This document shows positions 45,993 through 54,337 of a stretch of 64,000 nucleotides of DNA, in pieces. Positions within the stretch are counted from its first letter, which is position 1. Each line of letters begins with the position of its first letter. The notes under the pieces were generated by a model. It saw nothing but the letters and a program-made list of their open reading frames with translations. It was not told the DNA's origin and did no database searches. A program made the position numbers and the translations under genes. Source of the DNA: Lactobacillus gasseri ATCC 33323 = JCM 1131 (GTDB lineage: Bacteria > Bacillota > Bacilli > Lactobacillales > Lactobacillaceae); assembly GCF_000014425.1 (NCBI RefSeq), contig NC_008530.1, positions 1,426,001 to 1,490,000 on the forward strand, written 5' to 3'.

Positions 45993-46613
45993 ATGGAAAT
46001 TAATTTTAATGTTCATGGTAAACAGCGCAAAAAGCTAGTCGAACAGATTGCTGAATACACTCAGCAAAGGGCAGAGTATCAGTACACACCAACTTATGCA
46101 TACCAGATTGGTAAATACACCGTCAGCAAGGATGGCAATCTTTTATCCCCAGATGAGATTCCTGCTGAATTAGTAACATATCTTAAGCAACAGGGATTCA
46201 CATCCAGCGAGACGGTCAAGTTGAACATAACATATCGCCGCAATGAGCTTACTGACCAAGATCTAGATAACCTACGCCATTTAATCTGGGCAAAAGGACA
46301 ATCAATCAAAGACGCTTGCCAACTGAATTCCTTGTCTCTCACAATTGATGACCAACGTGTATCCTTCGATTGGTTCACCGAAGTTAACACTGATGACGCT
46401 CCAGCTTATCAACAATTGATCGATAAATTAGTGCAATACGCAAAGAGTCATCAGCGAATTATGTCAACGCCACGTGATGAGAGTAATGAAAAATATGCTT
46501 TCCGCTGCTTTTTACTGCGTTTGGGTTTTATTGGTCCCCAATACAAGACCCAACGGAAAGTGCTACTCAAAAATTTAACCGGATCGGCTGCTTTTAAGAA
46601 CCAGGAGGCTTAG
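45993..46613 (+). CDS. Conserved phage-element protein of unknown function
   Basis: This 206-residue protein ([20 protein letters not shown] at the N-terminus) has AAGGAGG upstream of its ATG. Similar proteins are often labelled 'virulence-related' in Firmicute prophages, without supporting data. It contains a [17 protein letters not shown] strand-turn segment; no catalytic motif is visible. It lies 2 nt before the DUF5049-like gene. Confidence 0.65.
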   Translation: MEINFNVHGKQRKKLVEQIAEYTQQRAEYQYTPTYAYQIGKYTVSKDGNLLSPDEIPAELVTYLKQQGFTSSETVKLNITYRRNELTDQDLDNLRHLIWAKGQSIKDACQLNSLSLTIDDQRVSFDWFTEVNTDDAPAYQQLIDKLVQYAKSHQRIMSTPRDESNEKYAFRCFLLRLGFIGPQYKTQRKVLLKNLTGSAAFKNQEA

Positions 46614-46615
46614 TC

Positions 46616-46822
46616 ATGAACAAAATCAAAGATGAATTAGCCAAACGTGATCGTATTCGCCAACAGGTATTACAAATTCGCAATACCGGTGAAGTAAATA
46701 TGTTTGATGTTGAAAACGTAAAGCGGCTCGCTTATTACTATAATTGCCACGATCTGATCGACTATTTGACCACTGACCGCGCCGGATACATCAACCTGAT
46801 CTTAACCGGTAAATTTAATTAG
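46616..46822 (+). CDS. DUF5049-like small protein
   Basis: This 68-residue protein (ELAKRDRIRQQVLQIRNTGE, MFDVENVKRLAYYYN) matches the DUF5049 pattern, a small phage protein usually near terminase genes. It lies 2 nt after the preceding gene and is followed by a terminator. Confidence 0.7.
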   Translation: MNKIKDELAKRDRIRQQVLQIRNTGEVNMFDVENVKRLAYYYNCHDLIDYLTTDRAGYINLILTGKFN

Positions 46823-46826
46823 CTAC

Positions 46827-46858
46827 CAAGCATTGAGTTCACTCTCAGTGCTTTTTTA
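46827..46858 (+). terminator. Terminator before terL
   Basis: AAGCATTGAGT and ACTCTCAGTGCTT pair around TC with T6 after. Confidence 0.7.
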
Positions 46859-46864
46859 GTATCA

Positions 46865-48484
46865 ATGAAAGGATGTGATGCCCTCTTGCGAAAGCTAAAA
46901 GACTACACACCAACTAGGTTTATGGCTAAGGATTCTACCTACGATAAAGATGCTGCTGACTTTGCAGTGTCATTTATCGAATGCCTGTGCCACACAAAGG
47001 GAACCTGGGCAGGCAAGCCTTTCGACCTCATCGATTGGCAGGAAAAAATTATTCGAGATATTTTTGGCATCTTAAAGCCCGATGGCTACCGTCAATTTAA
47101 TACTGCTTACGTAGAAATTCCAAAGAAACAAGGTAAATCAGAGCTGGCTGCCGCCATCGCCCTGTTACTCTGCTGTGCCGATGGTGAAGAACGTGCAGAG
47201 GTTTATGGCTGTGCAGCTGATCGGCAACAAGCTGCAATTGTTTTTGACGTTGCTGCTGATATGGTACGTATGAATCCTGCCCTGAAGAAACGTTGTAAAA
47301 TTCTTGCTTCACAGAAGCGGTTGATCTACGAACCAACTAATAGCTTTTATCAAGTTCTATCTGCTGATGCTTATTCTAAACATGGTTTTAATGTGTCCGG
47401 AGTTATATTTGATGAACTGCATACTCAACCAAACCGGAAACTCTATGATGTTATGACGAAGGGATCGGGGGATGCCAGAACTCAGCCCCTCTACTTCTTA
47501 ATCACAACCGCTGGCACTGATGAGCATTCTATTTGTTATCAAGTCCATCAAAAAGCAATTGATATCATGAAAGGTTGAAAGCATGACCCCCGCTTTTACC
47601 CAGTAATTTATGGTGCTGATCGGGATGAGGATTGGTCGAGCCCCGAAGTCTGGAAAAAAGCTAATCCTTCTTTAGGAATTACAGTCAAAATGGAGAAAGT
47701 CAAAGACGCCTACAACTCTGCCAAGGAAAATCCAGCAGAGGAAAATACCTTCCGACAGCTTCGTTTGAACCAATGGGTAAAACAGGACGTTCGTTGGATG
47801 CCCATGGATAAATGGGATGCTTGTGCTTTCCCAGTTGATCCTAATGAACTACGGGGACGAGATTGTTACGGCGGACTCGACCTGTCGTCGACTACCGATA
47901 TCACTGCTTTTGTTCTAGTGTTTCCACCAAGGGATGATTCTGAAGGTTATACCCTTCTGCCCTATTTTTGGATCCCCGAAGATAATGTTGACTTACGAGT
48001 TCGGCGTGATCATGTTCCATATGATATTTGGAAACGACAGGGTTATCTGCAAACAACAGAAGGAAATGTAGTTCACTACGGTTTTATTGAACAATTTATT
48101 GATGATCTTGGTAAAAAATACCACATCAAAGAAATCGCCTTTGACCGATGGGGTGCGGTAGAAATGGTTCAAAATCTCGAAGGTATGGGATTCACTGTAG
48201 TTCCATTTGGTCAGGGATTTAAAGATATGACCCCACCAACTAAAGAACTAATGCGATTAACTCTGGAAAAGAAGATCGCTCATGGTGGTCACCCAGTATT
48301 ACGCTGGATGATGGACAACATCTACATCCGCACTGACCCAGCCGGGAATATCAAACCTGATAAGGCTAAGTCAACCGAAAAAATTGATGGCGTAGTGGCC
48401 ACCATTATGGGACTGGATCGTGCTATCCGAAATGAGGATAATGGTGATTCTGTTTATGATGGTCGAGGTTTATTGATGTTGTAA
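46865..48484 (+). pseudogene. terL: Terminase large subunit, interrupted by an in-frame TGA
   Basis: The frame 46865-47578 encodes the ATPase half (EIPKKQGKSELAAAIALLL Walker A at about residue 78; SGVIFDELHTQP Walker B). After the TGA at 47576-47578 the same phase continues without a break (KHDPRFYPVIYGADRDEDW) through the nuclease half (GGLDLSSTTDITAF, EIAFDRWGAVEMV) to 48484. Read through it is a normal HK97/lambda-type TerL of about 539 residues. The stop separates motor from nuclease, so packaging is probably lost. A TTG at 46886, 12 nt after AAAGGA, is a better start than the ATG at 46865. Confidence 0.88.
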
Positions 48485-48512
48485 TTGCGAAGAACTGAAA
48501 GGAGTTGATGCC

Positions 48513-49778
48513 ATGAGTCTATTTAATAAATTGTTCCATACCAATAAAGCTTCACCCAAAAACACCCTATCCAGCACCATGTCATTTTTCTTCGGCAGTT
48601 CGATGGCTGGCCAAAATGTGACCGAACGCACCGCAATGCAGAATACTGCAGTTTATGCTTGTGTTCGAGTCTTGGCTGAAGGATTAGCTGAACTGCCACT
48701 CCATATTTATCAATATACCAGCGATGGTGGGAAAAGGCGGGCAATTAACCACCCGCTTTATTTTTTGCTTCATGATGCGCCAAATCCAGAAATGACCAGT
48801 TTTATCTTTCGCGAAACCATGATGAACCATTTATTACTGTGGGGTAATGCCTATGCACAAATCATTCGAAACGGTCAAGGCAAGATCACTGGGCTCTATC
48901 CTTTGATGCCAGATCGAATGGACGTTAACCGTGCTGCTAACGGTGAAATCTACTACACCTATACTCGCAACTATGATGATTACCAGGCAAAGAATAAATC
49001 GAAGCAAGTAATTCTCTTGTCCGATGAAGTCCTTCACATCGCAGGGTTAGGATTTGATGGTTTGATTGGTTACAGTCCTATTGCTATGGCTAAGAATGCT
49101 ATTGGATTATCCATGGCTGCCGAACAATATGGGGCCACCTTTTTCAAAAATGATGCCACACCTGGTGGTGTTCTCGAGCATCCTAATGTAGTCAAAGATC
49201 CCGAACGGCTCCGGAAAAGTTGGCAATCACAATTTTCGGGATCTAATAATCACAGCATTGCTGTTTTGGAAGAAGGAATGACTTTTCATCAGCTTTCCAT
49301 TCCACCCGACCAAGCGCAATTTCTTGATACTCGAAAATTCCAACTCGACGAAATCGCCAGAATTTTTCGTGTACCACCGCATATGGTTGGTGACCTAGAT
49401 CGTTCGACATTCTCAAATATCGAGCAACAATCACTAGAATTTGTAAAGTACACCCTGAACCCTTGGTGCATTCGCTGGGAACAAGCTATGAATCAACAGC
49501 TTCTTTCCGCTGATGATCAACGAAAGTTTTTCGTCAAATTCAATGTTGATGGATTACTACGTGGCGATTACGAAAGCCGAATGAATGGCTATGCTATTGG
49601 GCGCCAAAATGGTTGGCTGTCTGCAAATGATATTCGAGAACTTGAAGATCTAAACCGCATCCCTACTAATGAAGGCAGTGACGAATACTTGGTAAATGGC
49701 AATATGCTGCCACTCAACCAAGCTGGTAACTTCTATAGTTCTCAACCATCTAAAGAAAGTGAGGAACCAAAAGAATGA
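48513..49778 (+). CDS. Phage portal protein (HK97 type)
   Basis: This 421-residue protein has the HK97 portal hallmarks: an N-terminal TAMQNTAVYACVRVLAEGLA, GNAYAQIIRNGQG, and FQLDEIARIFRVPPHMVGDL (about residue 275). It forms the dodecameric DNA gateway of the capsid. AAAGGAGTTGATGCC precedes the ATG. The end overlaps the protease start by 4 nt. Confidence 0.93.
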   Translation: MSLFNKLFHTNKASPKNTLSSTMSFFFGSSMAGQNVTERTAMQNTAVYACVRVLAEGLAELPLHIYQYTSDGGKRRAINHPLYFLLHDAPNPEMTSFIFRETMMNHLLLWGNAYAQIIRNGQGKITGLYPLMPDRMDVNRAANGEIYYTYTRNYDDYQAKNKSKQVILLSDEVLHIAGLGFDGLIGYSPIAMAKNAIGLSMAAEQYGATFFKNDATPGGVLEHPNVVKDPERLRKSWQSQFSGSNNHSIAVLEEGMTFHQLSIPPDQAQFLDTRKFQLDEIARIFRVPPHMVGDLDRSTFSNIEQQSLEFVKYTLNPWCIRWEQAMNQQLLSADDQRKFFVKFNVDGLLRGDYESRMNGYAIGRQNGWLSANDIRELEDLNRIPTNEGSDEYLVNGNMLPLNQAGNFYSSQPSKESEEPKE

Positions 49779-50446
49779 AACGTTTCTGGAACTGGAGTGG
49801 CCCTCAGAATCAACGTGTATTAACTATTAACGGTACAATTGCTGAAGATAGCTGGGTTGATGATGAAGTCACTCCTCAAGTATTTCAAGATGAATTAAGT
49901 CAAGGGAAAGGGCCGATCGATCTCTGGTTAAATTCTCCCGGTGGTGACTGTGTCGCTGCCAGTCGCATTTACACGATGCTAATGAATTATCCCGATAACG
50001 TGAACGTCAAAATTGATGGTATTGCTGCTTCGGCAGCATCAGTCATCGCCATGGCAGGCACAAAAGTTTCCATGGTCCCAACCGCGATGATCATGATCCA
50101 TAATCCATTAACCATTGTTGGTGGACAAAAAGAAGATCTTGATCAAGCTGCACAAATGTTAGCTGAAACCAAAGAATCAATTATCAATGCCTATGAACTT
50201 AAAACAAACCTTCCTCGAGAAAAAATTTCATCCATGATGGATGATGAAACCTGGATGAATGTCAATAAAGCGATTGAGTTGGGGTTCGCTGACGATATGC
50301 TAGGTCAAAACAAAGATGTCACGGATTGTTACTCATATTCAGATAAACAATCTGAATTGGTTCTATTGAACAAGCTAAAACCACAAGCAAAATCTAATAT
50401 CTCTGTAAAGTCGCTGCAAAAGCGGCTTTCTTTGTTATCACACTAA
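49775..50446 (+). CDS. ClpP-type prohead protease
   Basis: This 223-residue S14 peptidase has WLNSPGGDCVAASRIY, the nucleophile region GIAASAASVIAMAG (about residue 88) and the catalytic His in MIMIHNPLTIV. Phage versions mature the capsid by cleaving the delta domain of the HK97-type capsid protein. The gene order portal-protease-capsid is standard. Confidence 0.92.
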   Translation: MKRFWNWSGPQNQRVLTINGTIAEDSWVDDEVTPQVFQDELSQGKGPIDLWLNSPGGDCVAASRIYTMLMNYPDNVNVKIDGIAASAASVIAMAGTKVSMVPTAMIMIHNPLTIVGGQKEDLDQAAQMLAETKESIINAYELKTNLPREKISSMMDDETWMNVNKAIELGFADDMLGQNKDVTDCYSYSDKQSELVLLNKLKPQAKSNISVKSLQKRLSLLSH

Positions 50447-50465
50447 TTTTTAGGAGGACTTATCA

Positions 50466-51644
50466 ATGAGTAAAATTACTGAATTACAAGAAAAGCGTGC
50501 CCGTATTTGGAAACAAGCAAAGGATTTCCTAAATGCTAAGCAAAAGGAATCAGATGTACTCTCAGCCGAAGACAATGCCCGTTATGAAAAGATGGAGCAA
50601 GAAGTTGTCGACTTAGGTAAGGAAATCAATCGACGGCACAAGCAGGCAGAAATTGAAGTGGCACTGAACCAACCTACCTGTAAGGCCCTTACTAATTCCC
50701 CAACTGCTGATCAGCTACCAAAGAGACAGGATGCTCATGCAAAAGATTTCTGGAAAATGATGCGTGGACATGCCGTCGTGGATGCTCTTAAGGAAGGTGC
50801 GGACCCCGATGGTGGTTTCTTAGTGCCCGACGAATTTGAAAACCAACTTATCCAAAAGTTGCAAGAAGCAAACGTGCTGCGAACGATCAGTCATGTCATC
50901 CAAACCAATAGCGGCGAACACAAAATTCCAGTGGTAGCCAGTGAAGGTACTGCAGCCTGGCTCGAAGAAGAAGCGGCCTACACAGAGTCCAACACTCAAT
51001 TTAGTCAGGTGTCACTAGGCGCACATAAGTTGGGGACCCTGATCAAAGTATCAGAAGAATTACTAAACGATTCCGCATTTGATTTGATGTCTTATCTCTC
51101 CGATGAATTTGGACGCCGACTCGGTAATGCTGAAGAACAGGCCTTTTTAACCGGTACCGGTACTGGTCAACCTACTGGTATCCTAACCGACACTAATGGC
51201 GCTTCAGCCGGATCCACAGCTGCCAAGGCCGATGCGTTAACTTTTGATGATTTAATTGACCTTTTCTATTCCTTAAAGGCGCCATATCGTCAAAACGCTG
51301 TCTTTTTGATGAACGATGATACCGTGAAAGCCATCCGCAAAATGAAAGATAAGAACGACCAATACATTTGGCAACCTTCCGTTCAGGTAGGCCAACCAGA
51401 CCGAATTCTTAACTGTCCGGTTTACACTAGTCCATTCATGCCGACATTGGCTGCTGCTAATAAGCCAGTTCTTTTCGGTGACTTTAACTACTACTGGATT
51501 GCAGATCGAGAAGGACGAACCTTCAAACGTCTGAATGAACTTTATGCCGTAACTGGTCAAGTTGGCTTCTTAGGCTCACAACGAGTTGACGGTAAAGTTA
51601 TCCTACCAGAAGCAATTAAAACCTTGTCCATGGCTGCTAAATAG
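50466..51644 (+). CDS. Major capsid protein (HK97 fold)
   Basis: This 392-residue protein has an N-terminal coiled-coil delta domain (about 1-100, ELQEKRARIWKQAKDFLN) acting as scaffold. The capsid domain follows, with DPDGGFLVPDEFENQLIQKL, EEAAYTESNTQF and a LTGTGTGQPTGIL loop. The C-terminal DREGRTFKRLNELYAVTGQV is typical of the family. GGAGG is placed before the ATG. All expected parts are present, so a capsid could in principle still be made. Confidence 0.94.
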   Translation: MSKITELQEKRARIWKQAKDFLNAKQKESDVLSAEDNARYEKMEQEVVDLGKEINRRHKQAEIEVALNQPTCKALTNSPTADQLPKRQDAHAKDFWKMMRGHAVVDALKEGADPDGGFLVPDEFENQLIQKLQEANVLRTISHVIQTNSGEHKIPVVASEGTAAWLEEEAAYTESNTQFSQVSLGAHKLGTLIKVSEELLNDSAFDLMSYLSDEFGRRLGNAEEQAFLTGTGTGQPTGILTDTNGASAGSTAAKADALTFDDLIDLFYSLKAPYRQNAVFLMNDDTVKAIRKMKDKNDQYIWQPSVQVGQPDRILNCPVYTSPFMPTLAAANKPVLFGDFNYYWIADREGRTFKRLNELYAVTGQVGFLGSQRVDGKVILPEAIKTLSMAAK

Positions 51645-51660
51645 AAAGGATTGATGAAAT

Positions 51661-51939
51661 GTGGCTGCTATTACTTTGGCCGAAGCAAAAGCCTACCTGA
51701 GGGTGGATAACACTGTTGAGGATGACCTAATTACGAAGTTAATTGGATCGGCAACAGCTACAGTCGAGAATGTACTTCGTCAACCACTATCCGCATTCGA
51801 CCCCCTCCCCGATGATATTCATACCGCAATTCTTTATACCGTGGCTTACCTTTACGAATATCGGGAAACCGCCGATTTTGATGCCATGATCAAATTTCTC
51901 CGGGCCATCTTGTCTCCTTACCGGAAGGAGGAGTTTTAA
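51661..51939 (+). CDS. Head-tail connector protein (gp6-like)
   Basis: This 92-residue protein starts with GTG at 51661; an ATG at 51659 is out of frame. LAEAKAYLRVDNTVEDDLIT and VAYLYEYRET are characteristic of HK97 gp6-type connectors that sit below the portal. Overlaps the next ATG by 1 nt. Confidence 0.88.
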   Translation: MAAITLAEAKAYLRVDNTVEDDLITKLIGSATATVENVLRQPLSAFDPLPDDIHTAILYTVAYLYEYRETADFDAMIKFLRAILSPYRKEEF

Positions 51940-52322
51940 TGCAACAACAAAACAAACGTGTTAGTAAGATTGTTGATATTGGTGAATTAGACCGGCGCAT
52001 AACGCTAATGAAGAAGAAATATGTCGGCGAAAATCCTAATACTGGAATGTCAATGTACAAGGATGTACGTCTGGGTGATGTGTGGGCAAAAGTTTCCGCC
52101 CTGCACGGACAAGAGTATTACACCGCTGTCACCGTAAAATTGGAAAAGCAATTATCATTCATCATTCGATATCGCGATGATATTGATGAAGAAACCAATA
52201 TATGGTTTGAAGGACGTGGCTACAATATTGGCTTCATTGACGATGTTAAATACAACCACGAGTATATGGAGATCAAGGCCGAATATTCGAAAGGAGTTGA
52301 TAATCCAAATGAAGACAACTAG
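51939..52322 (+). CDS. Phage head closure protein
   Basis: This 127-residue protein (IGELDRRITLMKKK, GDVWAKVSALHGQEYYTA, FIIRYRDDIDEETNIWFEGR) matches SPP1 gp16/HK97 gp7-type head-closure (stopper) proteins. It is the last head gene. No tail terminator, tail tube or tape-measure gene follows; the next gene is the holin, which starts 14 nt before this gene ends. Confidence 0.85.
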   Translation: MQQQNKRVSKIVDIGELDRRITLMKKKYVGENPNTGMSMYKDVRLGDVWAKVSALHGQEYYTAVTVKLEKQLSFIIRYRDDIDEETNIWFEGRGYNIGFIDDVKYNHEYMEIKAEYSKGVDNPNEDN

Positions 52323-52719
52323 TTTAACGGTAATCAATACGTGTTTCGGAGCTATTGGCGCTTTCCTTGGCTGGTTTTTAGGAGGACTCGATGGTTTCCT
52401 ATATATTCTCCTGATTTTTATGGTCGTGGACTATATCACCGGAGTTCTTTGCGCCGTTAGTGAACATAAATTATCCAGTGAGATTGGATTTCGCGGGCTT
52501 ACCCGCAAGGTTTTAATTCTATTATTGGTTGGCATTGCTCACTGTCTTGATGTGTATTTACTAAAAAATGGCTCCGCAATTCGCACAGCAACCATTTTCT
52601 TCTATATCTCTAACGAAGGTATTTCTCTATTAGAAAACACGAGTCGATTAGGATTACCTGTACCCGATAAATTAAAAAATGTTCTTCAACAACTTCATAA
52701 TAAGGATGGTGACAAGTAA
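52309..52719 (+). CDS. Phage holin (TcdE/phi29-like family)
   Basis: This 136-residue protein starts at the ATG at 52309 after AAAGGAG. It has three or four hydrophobic segments (CFGAIGAFLGWFLGG, FLYILLIFMVVDYITGVLCA, VLILLLVGIAHCLDVYLL) and the family signature VVDYITGVLCA. It should permeabilise the membrane to release endolysin. It overlaps the lysin start by 1 nt. Confidence 0.88.
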   Translation: MKTTSLTVINTCFGAIGAFLGWFLGGLDGFLYILLIFMVVDYITGVLCAVSEHKLSSEIGFRGLTRKVLILLLVGIAHCLDVYLLKNGSAIRTATIFFYISNEGISLLENTSRLGLPVPDKLKNVLQQLHNKDGDK

Positions 52720-53597
52720 TGATTCCAGGAATCGATATTTCTGAATGGCAAGGTCACGTTGATTTTAATGCAGTCAAAGCAAGCGGCGTAAAATTCGTCC
52801 TAATTAGAGCTGGCTACGGTCGTTCTGCTAGCCAAGTAGATCATTATTTTGCGGAACACTATGCACAAGCCAAAGCGGCAGGTTTGCAAGTTGGGGCCTA
52901 CTGGTACTCCTATGCAGTTTCACCTGCTGATGCAGCCAACGAAGCTCGGGCTTGCTTAACCGTCCTTGGTAATCGGCACTTTGATTATCCAATCTACTTT
53001 GATTTGGAAGAAAAGTGGCAATTTGCTAACGGACGCAACTTTTGTGATAGCTTAGTAAAAAGCTTCTGTAGCGTTTTGGAACAGAATGGTTGCTATGCGG
53101 GTTTATATATTTCTCGTTCACCACTGCAAAATTACATCTCTCCCACTGTTGCTCAGCGTTATGCAATCTGGATAGCCGAATATGGTCCACGTTGTAACTA
53201 TGGTGGCAACTATGGAATTTGGCAGCATTATTCAACTGGTTCTGTTCCAGGTGTCAGTGGTAACTGCGACCTAGATTATGCCTACATTGACTATGCAGCA
53301 GTAATTGACAAAAAACAGCCAGTCACCAGAAAAAATCCTGATCAGCTGGCTGCAGAAGTATTGAATGGGCAATGGGGTAATGGTGTCGATCGTCAAAAAC
53401 GTTTAACTGCTGCGGGTTACGACTACTCAGTCGTGCAAGAAAAAGTTAATAAATTATTGAATCGTAAGTCAGTCGACCAAATTGCCCGTGAAGTTATCCG
53501 TGGTTCCTGGGGAAATGGTAATGAGCGAATTACCCGTTTGAAACAAGCTGGTTATGATCCAATTCAAATTCAAAAACGTGTCAATCAATTACTCTGA
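52719..53597 (+). CDS. GH25 endolysin with two CW_7 repeats
   Basis: This 292-residue protein has a GH25 muramidase domain (about 1-195; PGIDISEWQGHVDF, YPIYFDLEEKWQF with the catalytic acids). Two C-terminal cell-wall-binding CW_7/Cpl-7 repeats follow (about 210-250 and 254-292), recognisable from LAAEVLNGQWGNGVDR and IAREVIRGSWGNGNER. No signal peptide is present, so export depends on the holin. It digests peptidoglycan for release. Confidence 0.94.
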   Translation: MIPGIDISEWQGHVDFNAVKASGVKFVLIRAGYGRSASQVDHYFAEHYAQAKAAGLQVGAYWYSYAVSPADAANEARACLTVLGNRHFDYPIYFDLEEKWQFANGRNFCDSLVKSFCSVLEQNGCYAGLYISRSPLQNYISPTVAQRYAIWIAEYGPRCNYGGNYGIWQHYSTGSVPGVSGNCDLDYAYIDYAAVIDKKQPVTRKNPDQLAAEVLNGQWGNGVDRQKRLTAAGYDYSVVQEKVNKLLNRKSVDQIAREVIRGSWGNGNERITRLKQAGYDPIQIQKRVNQLL

Positions 53598-53601
53598 TTT
53601 A

Positions 53602-53632
53602 TGCCTGTGGACTCCGGTCTGCAGGCTTTTTG
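53602..53632 (+). terminator. Terminator after the endolysin
   Basis: GCCTG and CAGGC close a hairpin followed by TTTTTG. Confidence 0.65.
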
Positions 53633-53880
53633 TTGTTTCTATGATAAAATGCTATTAGGTCGGACTTGATGGGTCGCTCCCATCATGAAAGACTTAGCAG
53701 TTAACGTGGCTACACACCCCTCAAATAATCTGAACTGTGGAGGTGAGAGTCATGTTATTTAGGAAAGGACTGGAGGAGCAGCAATTAATGCCGCCTTAGT
53801 TATCGTGGCAATCGGCCAGCTAGTCATTGACTGTGCTAAAGCCTACGCGATAATAAAAAAAGCTAACCATAACGGTTAGC
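53630..53880 (+). other. Candidate type I toxin transcript (toxin frame apparently disrupted)
   Basis: A plus-strand promoter TTGTTG-17 nt-TATTAG (53630-53658) would give an RNA beginning with a GATGGG/CCCATC hairpin (53668-53684). It carries GGAGG before an ATG at 53752, but that frame stops after 15 codons. A different frame from 53778 to the TAG at 53877-53879 encodes 33 residues, hydrophobic then basic (AALVIVAIGQLVIDCAKAYA, then IIKKANHNG). This looks like a small membrane toxin that has lost its start phase by one base. The RNA ends near a shared hairpin, as in Fst/par-type loci. Confidence 0.5.
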
Positions 53881-53944
53881 TATCCTTCAGTCACCTGAAC
53901 TGCGTTTGAGGGTAACGAGATGCCGCTCGTTGCTCTCTTTTCAT
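53855..53944 (-). ncRNA. Candidate antisense antitoxin RNA
   Basis: The minus strand has a promoter TTGAAA-17 nt-TATCAT (53979-53951) followed by a hairpin AACGAG/CTCGTT and a strong terminator (AGCTAACC/GGTTAGCT, then T7). The RNA would carry CAGTTCAG, complementary to CTGAACTG at 53730-53737 in the toxin transcript. Converging transcripts, a shared terminator and a duplicated CTGAACTG (also at 53895-53902) are the layout of Fst/par_pAD1-type type I systems. No expression evidence is available. Confidence 0.5.
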
Positions 53945-54015
53945 TTACTAATGATATCTGATATATTTTGATTTTTCAACTTTTAGCTGGCAGTTTTCTG
54001 TCAGCTTTTTTCTTT

Positions 54016-54060
54016 TACCATGGTTTACTTTTCCGCTTGTTCTGGCTTATCAGTGGAGGT
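54016..54060 (+). repeat. Second copy of a dispersed ~40-nt repeat
   Basis: TGGTTTACTTT and TCTGGCTTATCAGTG occur in the same order here and at 38515-38558, with a diverged middle. At 38.5 kb it forms a terminator; here the hairpin is weakened. Confidence 0.6.
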
Positions 54061-54068
54061 AATTAAAC

Positions 54069-54308
54069 ATGGTAAAAAAAGTACAACCAGTGACTCATCA
54101 ACCACTAATAGCAACAAGTACGAATATTAGTTCAGAGCAATTATTGAACGATTTGCATTACCAACAAGCAAAACAGATCATCCAGACTCTACTTAATAAA
54201 GGCCTTATTTCGCCCACCGAATTTAAAGACATTGATTCCTTAAATAAACAATCATTTCCACCATTATTAGGGCCCGGAAACGTTGATACATCAAGCCTTC
54301 AGAGCTAA
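54069..54308 (+). CDS. SHOCT-like small protein before the recombinases
   Basis: This 79-residue protein has a central SHOCT-like helix pair (QLLNDLHYQQAKQIIQTLL, KGLISPTEFKDI), with a polar tail. Small SHOCT-like proteins are commonly encoded immediately before tandem large serine recombinases in Firmicute elements; a directionality role has been suggested but is unproven. GGAGG precedes the ATG. Confidence 0.65.
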   Translation: MVKKVQPVTHQPLIATSTNISSEQLLNDLHYQQAKQIIQTLLNKGLISPTEFKDIDSLNKQSFPPLLGPGNVDTSSLQS

Positions 54309-54337
54309 CATACCACACTGACGAAAGGAGGGTTGTC

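Noticed and set aside
47576-47578. UGA recoding in terL
   Set aside because: TGA serves as an ordinary stop in other genes of the window and no recoding signal is apparent; a nonsense mutation is simpler.
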